This document shows, one piece after another, positions 1-9,934 of a stretch of 64,000 nucleotides of DNA (within the stretch, counting starts at the first letter, position 1; the number at the start of each line of letters is the position of its first letter). The notes beneath the pieces were generated by a model. The model made no database searches. It saw nothing but the letters and a program-made list of their open reading frames with translations, and was not told the origin of the DNA. Both the position numbers and the translations under genes were made by a program. Source of the stretch: Candidatus Faecicola pullistercoris (GTDB taxonomy: Bacteria; Bacillota; Clostridia; Christensenellales; CAG-917). The DNA is taken from positions 92,828-156,827 of the forward strand of contig DVNW01000024.1 in NCBI GenBank assembly GCA_018714105.1. Reading direction: 5' to 3'.

Positions 1-2
1 CG

Positions 3-1739
3 CTTATAGCCAAAAGCGAAAAATGGATTTCGGCCGTTCTGGCGTCCGAAAGAGATGACGGAGATTTCGGGCCGACGCGTACGCGCGACTGGTGGCCGAA
101 AGCTCCCGCGACAAAAGCACTGGTAGGTTATTACGAGGCGACCGAGGACCCGCGTATACCCGTGTTTTTAAGGAAGTTTTTTAAGTTTATGTACAATACC
201 ATAGACGAAAATCCGCCTAAACTGTGGGCGGCGGCCAGAATGTACGAGTTTCTGTTTCCCATAAAGTTTCTTAAAAATCTGACCGGCGATTTCTTTTTGG
301 ACGAACTGGTAGAAAAAATCAAGTTTTACGCCATGGATTGGTTTAAATTTTTCGACAACCTTAAATTCCGCCGTCCGGCCAAGACTTATCTCAACAGGAC
401 GCTTTTGAGGATAGGCGTAGGGCTTATGGCTAAAAGAGACTATAAAAACAAACACGGGGTTAAACCTCTCAAAACCCAGCCTGCCGGCAAGATACTAAGA
501 TTCAACCGCAGAAGAATTGTCAAAAAACATATGTATTCGCACGGAGTGAACGTGGCCATGGCTTTAAAATATCCCGTGCTGATGGCAGAGTATTTTGACG
601 ATAACACACTTTTAAACTATACAAAAAAGGGTTTAAACTCGCTGCTTAAATATCACGGCACCGCTTTGGGCATATTCACGTGCGACGAACACCTGGACGG
701 AACGAGTCCTTCCAAAGGTATCGAACTTTGCGCTGTGGCCGAATATATGCTGTCGCTCGAAACGGCCATGCGCATTACGGGTGACGGCGGCTATGCCGAC
801 CTTCTCGAACTTTCGGCTTTTAACGCGTACCCTGCCATGATGACGCCCGATATGTGCTGTCATCAGTACGTACAGCAGGTGAATCAGATTTCGTCCACCG
901 AAGACAAAAGGGATTTCTTCGACGTCGGCAGAGAGGGCAACGTGTTCGCGCTCAGTCCGAATTACAGTTGCTGCACGGCCAATTTGGGGCAGGCTATGCC
1001 CAAATTCACTCAGAATCTGTGTTATACCGCTTCGGACGACGAACTGGTTTTCATGACTTACGCGCCTTGCTCGGTCAGCGCAAAAATCGGAAATTCAGAA
1101 ATTACCGTTAAGGAATCCACCTCCTATCCTTTCGACAACGTTATCGATTTCGATTTTGCTTTCAGGGGCAACGGGCCCGAAATAAAACTCGTTTTCCGCG
1201 TGCCCGAAAAAAGCGCGCTGACCGTTTTTCTTAACGGCAAGAAAATCGCGTCGGAATCCAAAGGTTTTATCCGTATTCAGCGTACGTTGAAACAGGGCGA
1301 TAACGTCAGACTGGTCATCGATAACGAACCCGTTGCCGTTATCAACCCCGACAAAACGGTCAGCATAAGAAAAGGCCCCTTGCTTATGGCTTATAAACTT
1401 AAAGAAAAAGTTTCCGTTACGGGAGGCAAAGCCCCGTTTAATTCGTACAATATTCTGACTCAGACGCAGTGGCGCGTTATGCCCGAACTCGATTCCGGTA
1501 AACCGCAGATATTGGAAACCGTCACCAGAGAAATTCCCGAAAAGCCTTTCGATACCGCATTACCGCCTTTGGAAATACACGTCAAGGGAAGGCTGGTCAC
1601 CAACTGGAACGAAGTCAAGTCGTCGGCCGACGTCCCGCCAGTCAAGCCCGTCGTGGGGGACGCGGTGGTAAGGCTCGTGCTGGTGCCTTACGGATGTACG
1701 AATATAAGAATGGCACAGTTTCCCGTCAAACATAAATAA
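3..1739 (+). CDS. GH127-like (DUF1680) beta-L-arabinofuranosidase family protein, 5' truncated by window edge
   Basis: Frame stays open to the window start upstream of the GTG at 162 (...LIAKSEKWISAVLASERDDGDFGPTRTRDWWPKAPATKALVGYYEATEDPRIP...); GH127-like motifs HGVNVAMALKYP, GTFTCDEHL-like GIFTCDEHLDG, SKGIELCAVAEYM, SCCTANLGQAMPKF. Confidence 0.8.
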   Translation, partial: LIAKSEKWISAVLASERDDGDFGPTRTRDWWPKAPATKALVGYYEATEDPRIPVFLRKFFKFMYNTIDENPPKLWAAARMYEFLFPIKFLKNLTGDFFLDELVEKIKFYAMDWFKFFDNLKFRRPAKTYLNRTLLRIGVGLMAKRDYKNKHGVKPLKTQPAGKILRFNRRRIVKKHMYSHGVNVAMALKYPVLMAEYFDDNTLLNYTKKGLNSLLKYHGTALGIFTCDEHLDGTSPSKGIELCAVAEYMLSLETAMRITGDGGYADLLELSAFNAYPAMMTPDMCCHQYVQQVNQISSTEDKRDFFDVGREGNVFALSPNYSCCTANLGQAMPKFTQNLCYTASDDELVFMTYAPCSVSAKIGNSEITVKESTSYPFDNVIDFDFAFRGNGPEIKLVFRVPEKSALTVFLNGKKIASESKGFIRIQRTLKQGDNVRLVIDNEPVAVINPDKTVSIRKGPLLMAYKLKEKVSVTGGKAPFNSYNILTQTQWRVMPELDSGKPQILETVTREIPEKPFDTALPPLEIHVKGRLVTNWNEVKSSADVPPVKPVVGDAVVRLVLVPYGCTNIRMAQFPVKHK

Positions 1740-1754
1740 TTTAAGGAGGAAATT

Positions 1755-3485
1755 ATGAAACTTTATACCGTTTGGGGCGAAAAGCTCGATAAGAACAATC
1801 CTCTTTCCGAATATCCGCGTCCGCAACTCGTACGGGACAGTTATTTCAATCTTAACGGACAATGGAATTACAGGATTTCGCAAACCGCGCAAGGAGAGGG
1901 ATACGACGGAACCATTACCGTTCCTTTCAGCCCCGAATGCCTGCTTTCGGGCGTGGGACGCGTGCTTATGCCCGAAGAAACGCTGGTTTATAACAGGACT
2001 TTTAATCTGCCCGAGGGATTTATCAAAGACAAAACTTTTCTGCACTTCGGCGCAGTGGACTATATCTGTAAAGTTACCCTGAACGGCGTGGACGTGGGAG
2101 GACACCGCGGCGGTTATACGCCATTTTCGCTGGACGTTTCTTCGGCGGTCAGAGAGGGCGAAAACACTGTTACCGTTTCCGTTACCGACCCGTCGGACAC
2201 GGGAGTTCAGAGCAGGGGAAAGCAGAAACTGAATGCCGGTACGGGAATATGGTATACCCCGCAGAGCGGAATCTGGCAGACCGTGTGGCTTGAGAGCGTA
2301 AACGCCGATTACGTACATAAAGTGCGTTTCACGCCCGATATAGACAACGGCAGGGTTTGTATCGAGATTTTTGCCGGTAATTATTCGGAAAAGGCTTTTA
2401 CCGTTATAAAACTCAAAGATAAAACCGTGTTTGAGTCCGAAACGCCCGTAAACGAACCCTTCTTTGCCGATATACCCGACCAGCAGCTGTGGTCCCCTGA
2501 AAACCCCGTGCTGTACGACGTTTTCGTGACGATCGGAGAGGATACCGTTATGAGTTACTTCGGTATGCGCAAGTTTTCGCAGGGGCGAGACAAGGACGGT
2601 AATTTCAGGCTTATGCTCAATAACGAGCCCTATTTTTACAACGGTTTGCTCGATCAGGGATACTGGAGCGACGGTATGTATACCCCGCCTTCGGACGAGG
2701 CTATGATTTACGATATCGAGCTTGCCAAAAAACTGGGCTTCAACATGCTCAGAAAACATATCAAAATAGAGCCGCTGAGATGGTATTATCACTGCGACAG
2801 GCTGGGTATGATCTGCTGGCAGGACATGATTAACGGGGGCGGTCAGTATAAATTCTCGCGCATTGCCACTCTGCCTTTCCTGGGGTTAGGGTGCGACGAC
2901 TCGCAATACGCGAAATTCGCGCGGGAGGATAAAGCGGGCAGGGACGAATATTATCGGGACCTTGCCGATATGATCGATACCCTTTACAATTCGGTATGTA
3001 TTTCGCTATGGACGATTTTCAACGAGGCATGGGGTCAGTTTGACAGCAAAAAAGTTTACGAGTTCGTAAGAAGTCTGGATTGCACCCGCACCGTCGACCC
3101 CGCCAGCGGCTGGTACGATCAGAAAGGCATGGATATTAAAAGCGTGCATAAGTATTTCGTAAAATACCGCTATAAAAAAGACAGTTTCAGGCCGCTTGCG
3201 CTGTCCGAATTCGGCGGATACAGCATTCAGGTCAAGGACCACGTCTTTACCGATAAAATTTTCGGGTATAAGGTTTTCAGAGATAAGGACAAGTTCATGA
3301 AAGCCTTCGGAAAACTGTATCTCGGACAGATCGTACCCGCCATGAAAAAAGGTCTGGCCGCCTGCGTTTACACTCAGCTGTCGGACGTCGAATCCGAAAT
3401 AAACGGGCTGGTTACATACGACAGAAAGGTGGTTAAAGTCGATCCCGTCAAGACGGCGGAAATCTGCAAACTGTTGAAACTGTGA
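1755..3485 (+). CDS. Glycoside hydrolase family 2 protein (beta-galactosidase/glucuronidase-like)
   Basis: LNGQWNYRIS, sugar-binding jelly-roll region, SLWTIFNEAWGQF (acid/base NE) and PLALSEFGGY (nucleophile E) motifs; SD aaggagg upstream. Confidence 0.87.
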   Translation: MKLYTVWGEKLDKNNPLSEYPRPQLVRDSYFNLNGQWNYRISQTAQGEGYDGTITVPFSPECLLSGVGRVLMPEETLVYNRTFNLPEGFIKDKTFLHFGAVDYICKVTLNGVDVGGHRGGYTPFSLDVSSAVREGENTVTVSVTDPSDTGVQSRGKQKLNAGTGIWYTPQSGIWQTVWLESVNADYVHKVRFTPDIDNGRVCIEIFAGNYSEKAFTVIKLKDKTVFESETPVNEPFFADIPDQQLWSPENPVLYDVFVTIGEDTVMSYFGMRKFSQGRDKDGNFRLMLNNEPYFYNGLLDQGYWSDGMYTPPSDEAMIYDIELAKKLGFNMLRKHIKIEPLRWYYHCDRLGMICWQDMINGGGQYKFSRIATLPFLGLGCDDSQYAKFAREDKAGRDEYYRDLADMIDTLYNSVCISLWTIFNEAWGQFDSKKVYEFVRSLDCTRTVDPASGWYDQKGMDIKSVHKYFVKYRYKKDSFRPLALSEFGGYSIQVKDHVFTDKIFGYKVFRDKDKFMKAFGKLYLGQIVPAMKKGLAACVYTQLSDVESEINGLVTYDRKVVKVDPVKTAEICKLLKL

Positions 3486-3492
3486 ATTTTTT

Positions 3493-3521
3493 GCCGTAAA
3501 CGCCTTCGCTTACGGCTATTT
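3493..3521 (+). terminator. Predicted intrinsic terminator after GH2 gene
   Basis: gccgtaa ... ttacggc stem followed by tattttt. Confidence 0.5.
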
Positions 3522-3526
3522 TTGGT

Positions 3527-3556
3527 TTGACATTTTACACTTTTGTATGATAATAT
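3527..3556 (+). promoter_or_regulatory. Sigma-A-like promoter for PH-domain gene
   Basis: TTGACA (3527-3532), 18 nt, TAATAT (3551-3556). Confidence 0.5.
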
Positions 3557-3590
3557 TATTTTATCGTATACGGATACGGAGGTTATTTAT

Positions 3591-4265
3591 ATGAGTTATC
3601 TCGACAGACACCTCAACAGCAACGAAAAATCTTTGGCCAAAGCAAATAAAACCGCTTGGATTTTTGCACGTGAGCTTTTCTTTGCTCTGATTACGGCCGC
3701 GGCTTATTTCCTGTTGCAAAGATTTTTACCCGATTATCCCGCCGTGGCTACCTACGTTACCATAGGCCTCGCCGCCGTTACCGTATTGCTGCTTATCCAC
3801 CATATTTTCGAATTCGTATCCACTTCCATTATGCTGACCAACAAAAAACTCTGCAGTACGCAGGGCGTTATAAGCATTTCCACCATGGACGTTATGCTTA
3901 AAAATATCGACTGTCTGCAGGTTAAATTCAGTGTTCTGGGAAGGTTGCTGGGCTACGGCACCCTTATTGTGGTCACCGACAGCAAGGAATTCGTTTACAA
4001 GAAAATTTCCAAACCTCAGAAGTTTACCAAAAAAATAAACAGACAGATCGTCAGAGCTACGAAAATACGCAACCCACAACCTCAGATTATAGAGACGCAA
4101 CCCAAGAAAATGACTATTACTTTCGGCGTTACTCCCTCGCAGCAGAAGCTTGCCGCACTCTATCTCGACAGACAGAAGAACGCGCCTAAGCCCGTTGCGG
4201 TTAAAGCAGCGCCCCGTAAACAGTCAACCGTATCCGCTTCTTCGGAAACGGCGGTACAGCAGTAA
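3591..4265 (+). CDS. PH domain-containing (YdbS/bPH2-like) membrane protein
   Basis: Two TM segments followed by LTNKKLCSTQGVISISTMDVMLKNIDCLQVKFSVLGRLLGYGTLIV; SD ggaggttattt before ATG 3591 (ORF track start 3543 is upstream of likely start). Confidence 0.75.
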   Translation: MSYLDRHLNSNEKSLAKANKTAWIFARELFFALITAAAYFLLQRFLPDYPAVATYVTIGLAAVTVLLLIHHIFEFVSTSIMLTNKKLCSTQGVISISTMDVMLKNIDCLQVKFSVLGRLLGYGTLIVVTDSKEFVYKKISKPQKFTKKINRQIVRATKIRNPQPQIIETQPKKMTITFGVTPSQQKLAALYLDRQKNAPKPVAVKAAPRKQSTVSASSETAVQQ

Positions 4266-4305
4266 TTTCCGCCCTCGGCAACGAGGGTGTTTTTTCGGTC
4301 GAAAA

Positions 4306-4809
4306 ATGATTGTAAACAGAAAACAGCCCAACAGCAAAAAATGCATAATCTGCGGAGTGGACAATCCTTACGGACTGGCCGCTCCTTTTTACGAGCTTTC
4401 AGACGGCAGCGTGGTTACGCGTTTCCGGTACAGAGAGCTGCATCAGAGTTACCCCGGGCGCGCCCACGGGGGCATGATTACGTGCATGCTCGACGAACTC
4501 GCGGGCAGAGCAATATGGGTTTCCGAGCCCGACGCGCTTGCGGTTACCACGACTATTTCGGTAAAATTCAGAAAGCCCGTGCCTTACGACGCGGAACTGT
4601 TCGGGAGAGGAATTATTGTTTCAAACTCCCGCAGAGGATTTCAGGCGATAGCCAGAATTTTCGACAGAGAAGGCCATGTGCTGGCCGAAGCCGACGTGAC
4701 TTATCTGAAACTGCCTTCCGCCACGATTACGGACGCGGATATGCACGAAGAACTTGACGTAAATATTCCCGACGGCGTTCGGGAATGGCCGGACGAACTC
4801 GTGATCTGA
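4306..4809 (+). CDS. PaaI-family hotdog-fold thioesterase
   Basis: NPYGLAAPFYELSDG...YPGRAHGGMITCMLDELAGRA (HGG motif); start taken at ATG 4306. Confidence 0.8.
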   Translation: MIVNRKQPNSKKCIICGVDNPYGLAAPFYELSDGSVVTRFRYRELHQSYPGRAHGGMITCMLDELAGRAIWVSEPDALAVTTTISVKFRKPVPYDAELFGRGIIVSNSRRGFQAIARIFDREGHVLAEADVTYLKLPSATITDADMHEELDVNIPDGVREWPDELVI

Positions 4810-4818
4810 CAAATATTT

Positions 4819-4847
4819 AAAAAAACACGCCGACGGCGTGTTTTTTG
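4819..4847. terminator. Bidirectional intrinsic terminator
   Basis: aaaaaaacacgcc gac ggcgtgtttttt between convergent genes. Confidence 0.85.
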
Positions 4848-4860
4848 TATGAAACCGTTT

Positions 4861-5355
4861 TTATCTGCGGCGTCGGCCGCCTTTTTTTGATTCGCGCCGC
4901 AAAAAGGTCAAAGCTCCGTAACGCTCGCGGTAGACGTCGTAATGAGTGGAGTATTCGTAAATTATCAAATCGGGATTGCTTCGACTGCGGTATACTTCGG
5001 GCTGCTCGGGTTTGTACGATTTGCCGCGCCAGGAATAGGCGCGCGCGGTAAAAAATTCCTTTATCTTGTGCGAGGGAGTGATTATTAAATTGCGTACGAA
5101 TATCAGCAAAGTGCAAAGTATGCATACGCACAGGCCGAGTATATAAAGCATGGAATCGGTGCTTAAATCAAAAGGATTAAACCCCGCTATCCACCATAAC
5201 AATCCGCCGTATAACAGGTAAAATACCGGCACGTAAAGCCCCGTAAACACAAGCAGGGAGGCCAGGGTTTTAAGTATGCCATTTACGAAAAATGCGGCCG
5301 CCTTGACCGCAAACCCGGATATTACCCCTATTGCCGAAAACAGACAGCCTTTCAT
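4861..5355 (-). CDS. Small membrane protein, unknown function (basic C-terminus)
   Basis: 164-aa ORF with about 3 hydrophobic segments; overlaps the stop of the TetR gene by 4 nt. Confidence 0.6.
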   Translation of the reverse strand: MKGCLFSAIGVISGFAVKAAAFFVNGILKTLASLLVFTGLYVPVFYLLYGGLLWWIAGFNPFDLSTDSMLYILGLCVCILCTLLIFVRNLIITPSHKIKEFFTARAYSWRGKSYKPEQPEVYRSRSNPDLIIYEYSTHYDVYRERYGALTFLRRESKKGGRRRR

Positions 5356-5924
5356 TTTTCTTTGAGAGGATTAAGGTAGGGTACGATGTCTTTGGTTTCT
5401 ATACCGCTTATCCCTACCAGATCCTGTATTATGAGTCCGTCGACGACTATCAGAAACAGCTCGGCCAGTATGTCTGCTTCGCGCGAGTCTTCCTCGGGTA
5501 AACGCTCGGCTATTCTTGCGCGGATATTGTTTTTCCACTCGGCGTATTTGCTGCGGAATACCTCGATAAGGTGCTTGTCGCTGGATACGGCTTTGTTGAT
5601 GAGATATACGTGCAGTTTGCTGCGTTCGCTTCCTCTTGCACCGAAATCGATTATATATTTTGCCATTCTGTGATAGGACGTGTCCTTTTTGCTGTCCGTA
5701 ATCCACTCGTCGAAGCGCTCGTACAAATCGTTGAGATAGCGGTAGGTGATTTCCATGAATATCAGGTCTTTGCTGTTGTAATAGTAAAACAGCGTGCCCT
5801 TGGTTATTCCCGCGGCTTCCGCTATGTCGGACAGGGAAATTTCCTCGGCGTTTCTGTGTCCTATCAGCTTCATCGTGCTGTCGATAATCAGCTGTTTTGT
5901 ATTGGTTTTTAACGTTTTTGCCAC
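5352..5924 (-). CDS. TetR/AcrR family transcriptional regulator
   Basis: N-terminal HTH: TKQLIIDSTMKLIGHRNAEEISLSDIAEAAGITKGTLFYYYNSKDLIF. Confidence 0.92.
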   Translation of the reverse strand: MAKTLKTNTKQLIIDSTMKLIGHRNAEEISLSDIAEAAGITKGTLFYYYNSKDLIFMEITYRYLNDLYERFDEWITDSKKDTSYHRMAKYIIDFGARGSERSKLHVYLINKAVSSDKHLIEVFRSKYAEWKNNIRARIAERLPEEDSREADILAELFLIVVDGLIIQDLVGISGIETKDIVPYLNPLKEK

Positions 5925-6016
5925 GTGCGTACCTCGCTTTACTAATTTATTTTAACATAAATATCACGCTATGACAAACCTTTTTTTCCGACGCGTTTTT
6001 ATTTTGAGATTTGCCC

Positions 6017-6045
6017 TTGCTTTTGACTGCCCTGTATGTTATAAT
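6017..6045 (+). promoter_or_regulatory. Sigma-A-like promoter for GH20 gene
   Basis: TTGCTT, 17 nt, TATAAT. Confidence 0.55.
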
Positions 6046-6060
6046 TCTTTTTAGAATTAT
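6041..6060. promoter_or_regulatory. Perfect 8-bp inverted repeat (ATAATTCT-tttt-AGAATTAT) at the GH20 promoter
   Basis: Read directly; overlaps the -10 and sits just upstream of the SD. Confidence 0.5.
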
Positions 6061-6071
6061 CGGAGGATTTT

Positions 6072-7613
6072 ATGATTATTCCCACACCGCATTCCGTCAA
6101 ATACACCGGCGGCTGCCTGGACCTTTCGGGCGGGCTTTATACGTCTACGGGGATACCGTCGCTGTCCAAAGCCTTTCACAAATACTTTCCCGAACACGGC
6201 AGTAACGCGGTATGCGTGGAATTTTTACTTTATAACCCCTCAATCGGCGAAGAAGGTTACGTCATCGACGTCAATTCCGAAAAAATTACGGTTTCGGGCG
6301 ATACCGAAAAAGGTCTGTTTTACGGATTGCAGTCCGTAGTGCAGATGTTCGACTACGCCGCGAAAAGGAATTTCATGCTGGATTGTTGCTCGGTAAAGGA
6401 TTTTCCCGAATTCGGATACAGGGGATTTATGCTGGATTGCTCGCGCCATTTTTTCGATACGGACGTAATTAAAAAACTTCTGGACGCCTGCGCTCTTCTA
6501 AAAATAAACGTGTTTCATTGGCATCTTACCGACGACCAGGGGTGGCGGTTCGAGTCGGATAAATATCCTCTGCTTACCGAAAAAGGCTCGGAACGGGCCT
6601 GTACGAGAGGAGACGGCATACCCGTAAAAGGTTATTACACCAAGGCGCAGATGAAAGAAATAGTGGCTTATGCCGCGGATAATTTCATAGAGGTGATACC
6701 CGAATTCGATATGCCCGGGCATTCCGTTGCCGCAATAGCATGCTATCCCGAACTTTCCTGCACGGACGAACGGACCGAGGTCAAAACCCGCTTCGGCATA
6801 GACCCGCTTATCATGTGCGCGGGGAAAGAAAGCTCTTACGAGTTTGCGCGGGCCGTACTCGGCGAGGCTGCCGGGATTTTTACCTCGGATAAAGTACATA
6901 TAGGCGGAGACGAAGCCCCTAAGGCCAGATGGAAAGACTGCCCCCGTTGCGCCGAAGTAATGAAAAAAATGAACCTCGAAAACTTCGAGCAGTTACAGGC
7001 CGTTTTTACAAATAAGATAATTGATATGCTTAAAGAGTTAGGTAAAACCGCGATTGTGTGGAATGACAGTATGCAATACGCAGATATAGACAAATCCGCG
7101 GTGATGCAGTACTGGCGCGCGAAAGAGGGCGAAAAGAAGATTGCCCAAATGATAAACGGCGGCAGGAAAACAATAGTTTCCAAATTTACGCCGTGCTATC
7201 TGGACTATCCTTACGGCATGCATCCGATGAAAGCTCTTTACTCGTTCAGCCCCGTTCTGAAAGGAGTAACCGATAGCGGCAAAGCCAACGTGCTGGGAAT
7301 GGAAGTCCCGTTATGGACGGAATACGTGGCGGACGAAAAAAAACTGCATTTCATGGCTTTCCCCAGGCTTGTTGCGGCCGCCGACGTCGCCTGGGCGCAC
7401 GGCCGAAACAGAAAATACCGCGCTTTTTTACGCAATCTTGAAAATCTGTACGACAGGCTCGGATCGCTCGGTATCGAACCCGCTCCGATGCACGAGGCTA
7501 AAAAAGGAAGGCTGACGGGCTGGCCCGACGTGATTAAGTTTTTCGCGAACGCTTACGACAAACAGTCCGCAGCGGAATTCGTGGCGGCGCAGAAGGAAAG
7601 CAAAACCAAATGA
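6072..7613 (+). CDS. Glycoside hydrolase family 20 beta-N-acetylhexosaminidase
   Basis: YRGFMLDCSRHFFDTDVIKKLLDACALLKINVFHWHLTDDQGWRFE and HIGGDEAPK (catalytic DE). Confidence 0.95.
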   Translation: MIIPTPHSVKYTGGCLDLSGGLYTSTGIPSLSKAFHKYFPEHGSNAVCVEFLLYNPSIGEEGYVIDVNSEKITVSGDTEKGLFYGLQSVVQMFDYAAKRNFMLDCCSVKDFPEFGYRGFMLDCSRHFFDTDVIKKLLDACALLKINVFHWHLTDDQGWRFESDKYPLLTEKGSERACTRGDGIPVKGYYTKAQMKEIVAYAADNFIEVIPEFDMPGHSVAAIACYPELSCTDERTEVKTRFGIDPLIMCAGKESSYEFARAVLGEAAGIFTSDKVHIGGDEAPKARWKDCPRCAEVMKKMNLENFEQLQAVFTNKIIDMLKELGKTAIVWNDSMQYADIDKSAVMQYWRAKEGEKKIAQMINGGRKTIVSKFTPCYLDYPYGMHPMKALYSFSPVLKGVTDSGKANVLGMEVPLWTEYVADEKKLHFMAFPRLVAAADVAWAHGRNRKYRAFLRNLENLYDRLGSLGIEPAPMHEAKKGRLTGWPDVIKFFANAYDKQSAAEFVAAQKESKTK

Positions 7614-7642
7614 TAACCGACTTGAAATAAGGAGGCTGCTTT

Positions 7643-8563
7643 ATGATAAGTAAACGATACAAAAAGTACAAGAATTTCGGCAAGTGTCTTGAAATTTCCA
7701 ACGGCACCGTAAAGGCGCTGGTTACCGTCGACGTCGGCCCGAGAATAATATTTTACGGATTCAAAGGCTTTAACTTCATGTTCGAGGACACGGAAAGACA
7801 GATTTTTCAGGAGGGCGAATTTTTCGACCGTAATTACAGGCCCGGCGAAAAATGGTTTATTTACGGCGGCCATCGGTTATGGAAAGCGCCCGAAGACTGG
7901 GCCAGCTATACTCCCGACAACTATCCCGTAAAAGTAGTCAGACTGGAAAACGGCGCCGAGTTTTATTCAAGAACCAACGAGGTTACGGGCCTTATAGCCG
8001 GGATGAAAGTACTGATGGACGAGGACGGTTCGCTTGAGATTACTCATTCCTTCAAAAACGTGGGAGAGGAGCCCGTCAGACTTTCGCTATGGGCCTTATC
8101 CGTTCTCAGGCCGGGAGGCACGGAGGTCATCCCCATGAATTGCGAGGATACGGGCTTTCTTCCCAATAAAAATCTGGTGATTTGGCCGTATAACGACCTT
8201 AAAGACAAGAGATTTTCTCTGCGGGAAAGGTTCTCCTTGCTTAAACAGAGTAAAAAAGCCGACAGACCTTTCAAAATCGGAATGAATAACCTTCACGGCT
8301 GGGCGGCTTATTTTGCAGGCGGAAACCTGTTTGTTAAAAAGTTCCCCGTGGAAGAAGGAATTTATCAGGATATGCACTGCAATTTCGAGACATACACGAG
8401 TAATCTGATGCTCGAAAGCGAAAGCCTTTCGGCAGAGAGAACGGTTTTGCCCGGAGAGCGCACGGAATATGTCGAAAACATGTACGTTTTCAAAGACGTT
8501 CAGACCGACCTGTCCGACGAAAGCGCCATTGCGGCTACTATGAAAAGTCTTAATTTGTTTTGA
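7643..8563 (+). CDS. DUF4380-like / aldose-epimerase (mutarotase)-fold protein
   Basis: GTVKALVTVDVGPRIIFYGFKGFNFMFED, YGGHRLWKAPE; superfamily recognised by pattern only. Confidence 0.6.
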   Translation: MISKRYKKYKNFGKCLEISNGTVKALVTVDVGPRIIFYGFKGFNFMFEDTERQIFQEGEFFDRNYRPGEKWFIYGGHRLWKAPEDWASYTPDNYPVKVVRLENGAEFYSRTNEVTGLIAGMKVLMDEDGSLEITHSFKNVGEEPVRLSLWALSVLRPGGTEVIPMNCEDTGFLPNKNLVIWPYNDLKDKRFSLRERFSLLKQSKKADRPFKIGMNNLHGWAAYFAGGNLFVKKFPVEEGIYQDMHCNFETYTSNLMLESESLSAERTVLPGERTEYVENMYVFKDVQTDLSDESAIAATMKSLNLF

Positions 8564-8570
8564 TTGAATT

Positions 8571-9902
8571 ATGTTGATAGATAAGAATTTTAAACCGATA
8601 TATTTGTTTTTCAGACAGTTCGAGGCCGACGTCAGATCTGCCCAAAACCTTCCTTTTAACGTTGCGGTTGAAAGAAACTGCGGCTATACCTACGTTTACC
8701 GTTCGTTTGTGTTTGCAGACCAAAATATGGCGGAAACAAGCTTTAAGTATGCGGAAAGGCTTGTTAAAACCTTAATTTGGCTTGTAGGCGGATATAAAAT
8801 CTATATTGACGCACCGTCGTGGCTGTTTGAAAGGCTCAAAGCCGAATTTTCCGAACACGGCAAAAGAGCTTTTGACGCCGCCACGATGAAACGGGTATAC
8901 GAACACGAGTTCGAGATAGCCGGAGTCGACGGCGGACGTTTCCCTGCCGAGAAAAAACAGTTAATTGCTTGCCGCACCGACCTCACCGGCGCAAAAATAG
9001 GCTTTGACGCCGGAGGAAGCGACAGAAAAATCGCGGCCGTGCTGGACGGGAAGGTGCTTTTCAGCGCCGAAACCGTATGGCATCCCAAACTTAACGACGA
9101 TCCCGATTATCATTACGCTCTTATAAAAAGCGATATGCTGAAAGCCGCGTCTTATCTTCCGCGCATCGATAAAATAGGCGTAAGTTCGGCGGGAATTTAC
9201 GTCGATAACAAAATCATGCTTGCGTCGCTGTTTATTAAAGTGCCCGACGACTTGTTCGAGAATAAGGTCAAAAATATGTATATCGATATTGCGCGCGAAC
9301 TCAACGCTCCCGTTACGGTTGCCAACGACGGCGACGTGGCCGCTCTGGCGGGTGCTATGGAGGCCGGTGAAGGAAATATTCTGGGTATTGCCATGGGCAC
9401 GAGCGAAGCCGCGGGCTTTATCGACGCCGACAATAATCTTTGGGGATGGCTTAACGAGCTGGCTTTCGTACCCGTGGATTTGAACGAAAGCGCCGCCGTA
9501 GACGAATGGAGCGGAGATATAGGCACGGGGGTTAAATACCTGTCGCAGGACGCCGTTATCAAACTCGCGGAAGCGGTCGGCCTTACATTGGACGGCGACT
9601 CGCCCGCTCAAAAACTTAAATCGGCTCAGGAATTTGTTAGGGAAGGCAACCCGAAGGCCGTTGCCGTTTTTACCGATATCGGCGAGTATCTCGCTTACGC
9701 CCTTTTGTATTACCGTGTTTTTTACGGCTTTAAAAACGTGCTGCTTATGGGGCGCGTGGCCAGCGGCAGAGGCGGCGAAATCATTTTGGATACGGCAAAA
9801 GCCGTTCTGCGGCAGTTCGAGGACGGCAGAGATATCGTTTTGAGTCTTCCGGACGAGGCAAAAAGAAGAGTCGGTCAGGCTGTAGCGGCCGCCGCATTGT
9901 AA
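8571..9902 (+). CDS. ROK family protein with N-terminal extension
   Basis: KIGFDAGGSDRKIAAVLDGKVLFSAETVW phosphate-1-like motif, VANDGDVAALAGAMEAGEGNILGIAMGTSEAAGFID; ROK cysteine motif absent. Confidence 0.8.
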   Translation: MLIDKNFKPIYLFFRQFEADVRSAQNLPFNVAVERNCGYTYVYRSFVFADQNMAETSFKYAERLVKTLIWLVGGYKIYIDAPSWLFERLKAEFSEHGKRAFDAATMKRVYEHEFEIAGVDGGRFPAEKKQLIACRTDLTGAKIGFDAGGSDRKIAAVLDGKVLFSAETVWHPKLNDDPDYHYALIKSDMLKAASYLPRIDKIGVSSAGIYVDNKIMLASLFIKVPDDLFENKVKNMYIDIARELNAPVTVANDGDVAALAGAMEAGEGNILGIAMGTSEAAGFIDADNNLWGWLNELAFVPVDLNESAAVDEWSGDIGTGVKYLSQDAVIKLAEAVGLTLDGDSPAQKLKSAQEFVREGNPKAVAVFTDIGEYLAYALLYYRVFYGFKNVLLMGRVASGRGGEIILDTAKAVLRQFEDGRDIVLSLPDEAKRRVGQAVAAAAL

Positions 9903-9934
9903 TTATATATTTTAAATTTAAAGAGGTGTATGTT

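Noticed and set aside
4150-4305. Upstream part of ORF 4150-4809
   Set aside because: Overlaps the PH-domain gene out of frame; the thioesterase most likely starts at ATG 4306.
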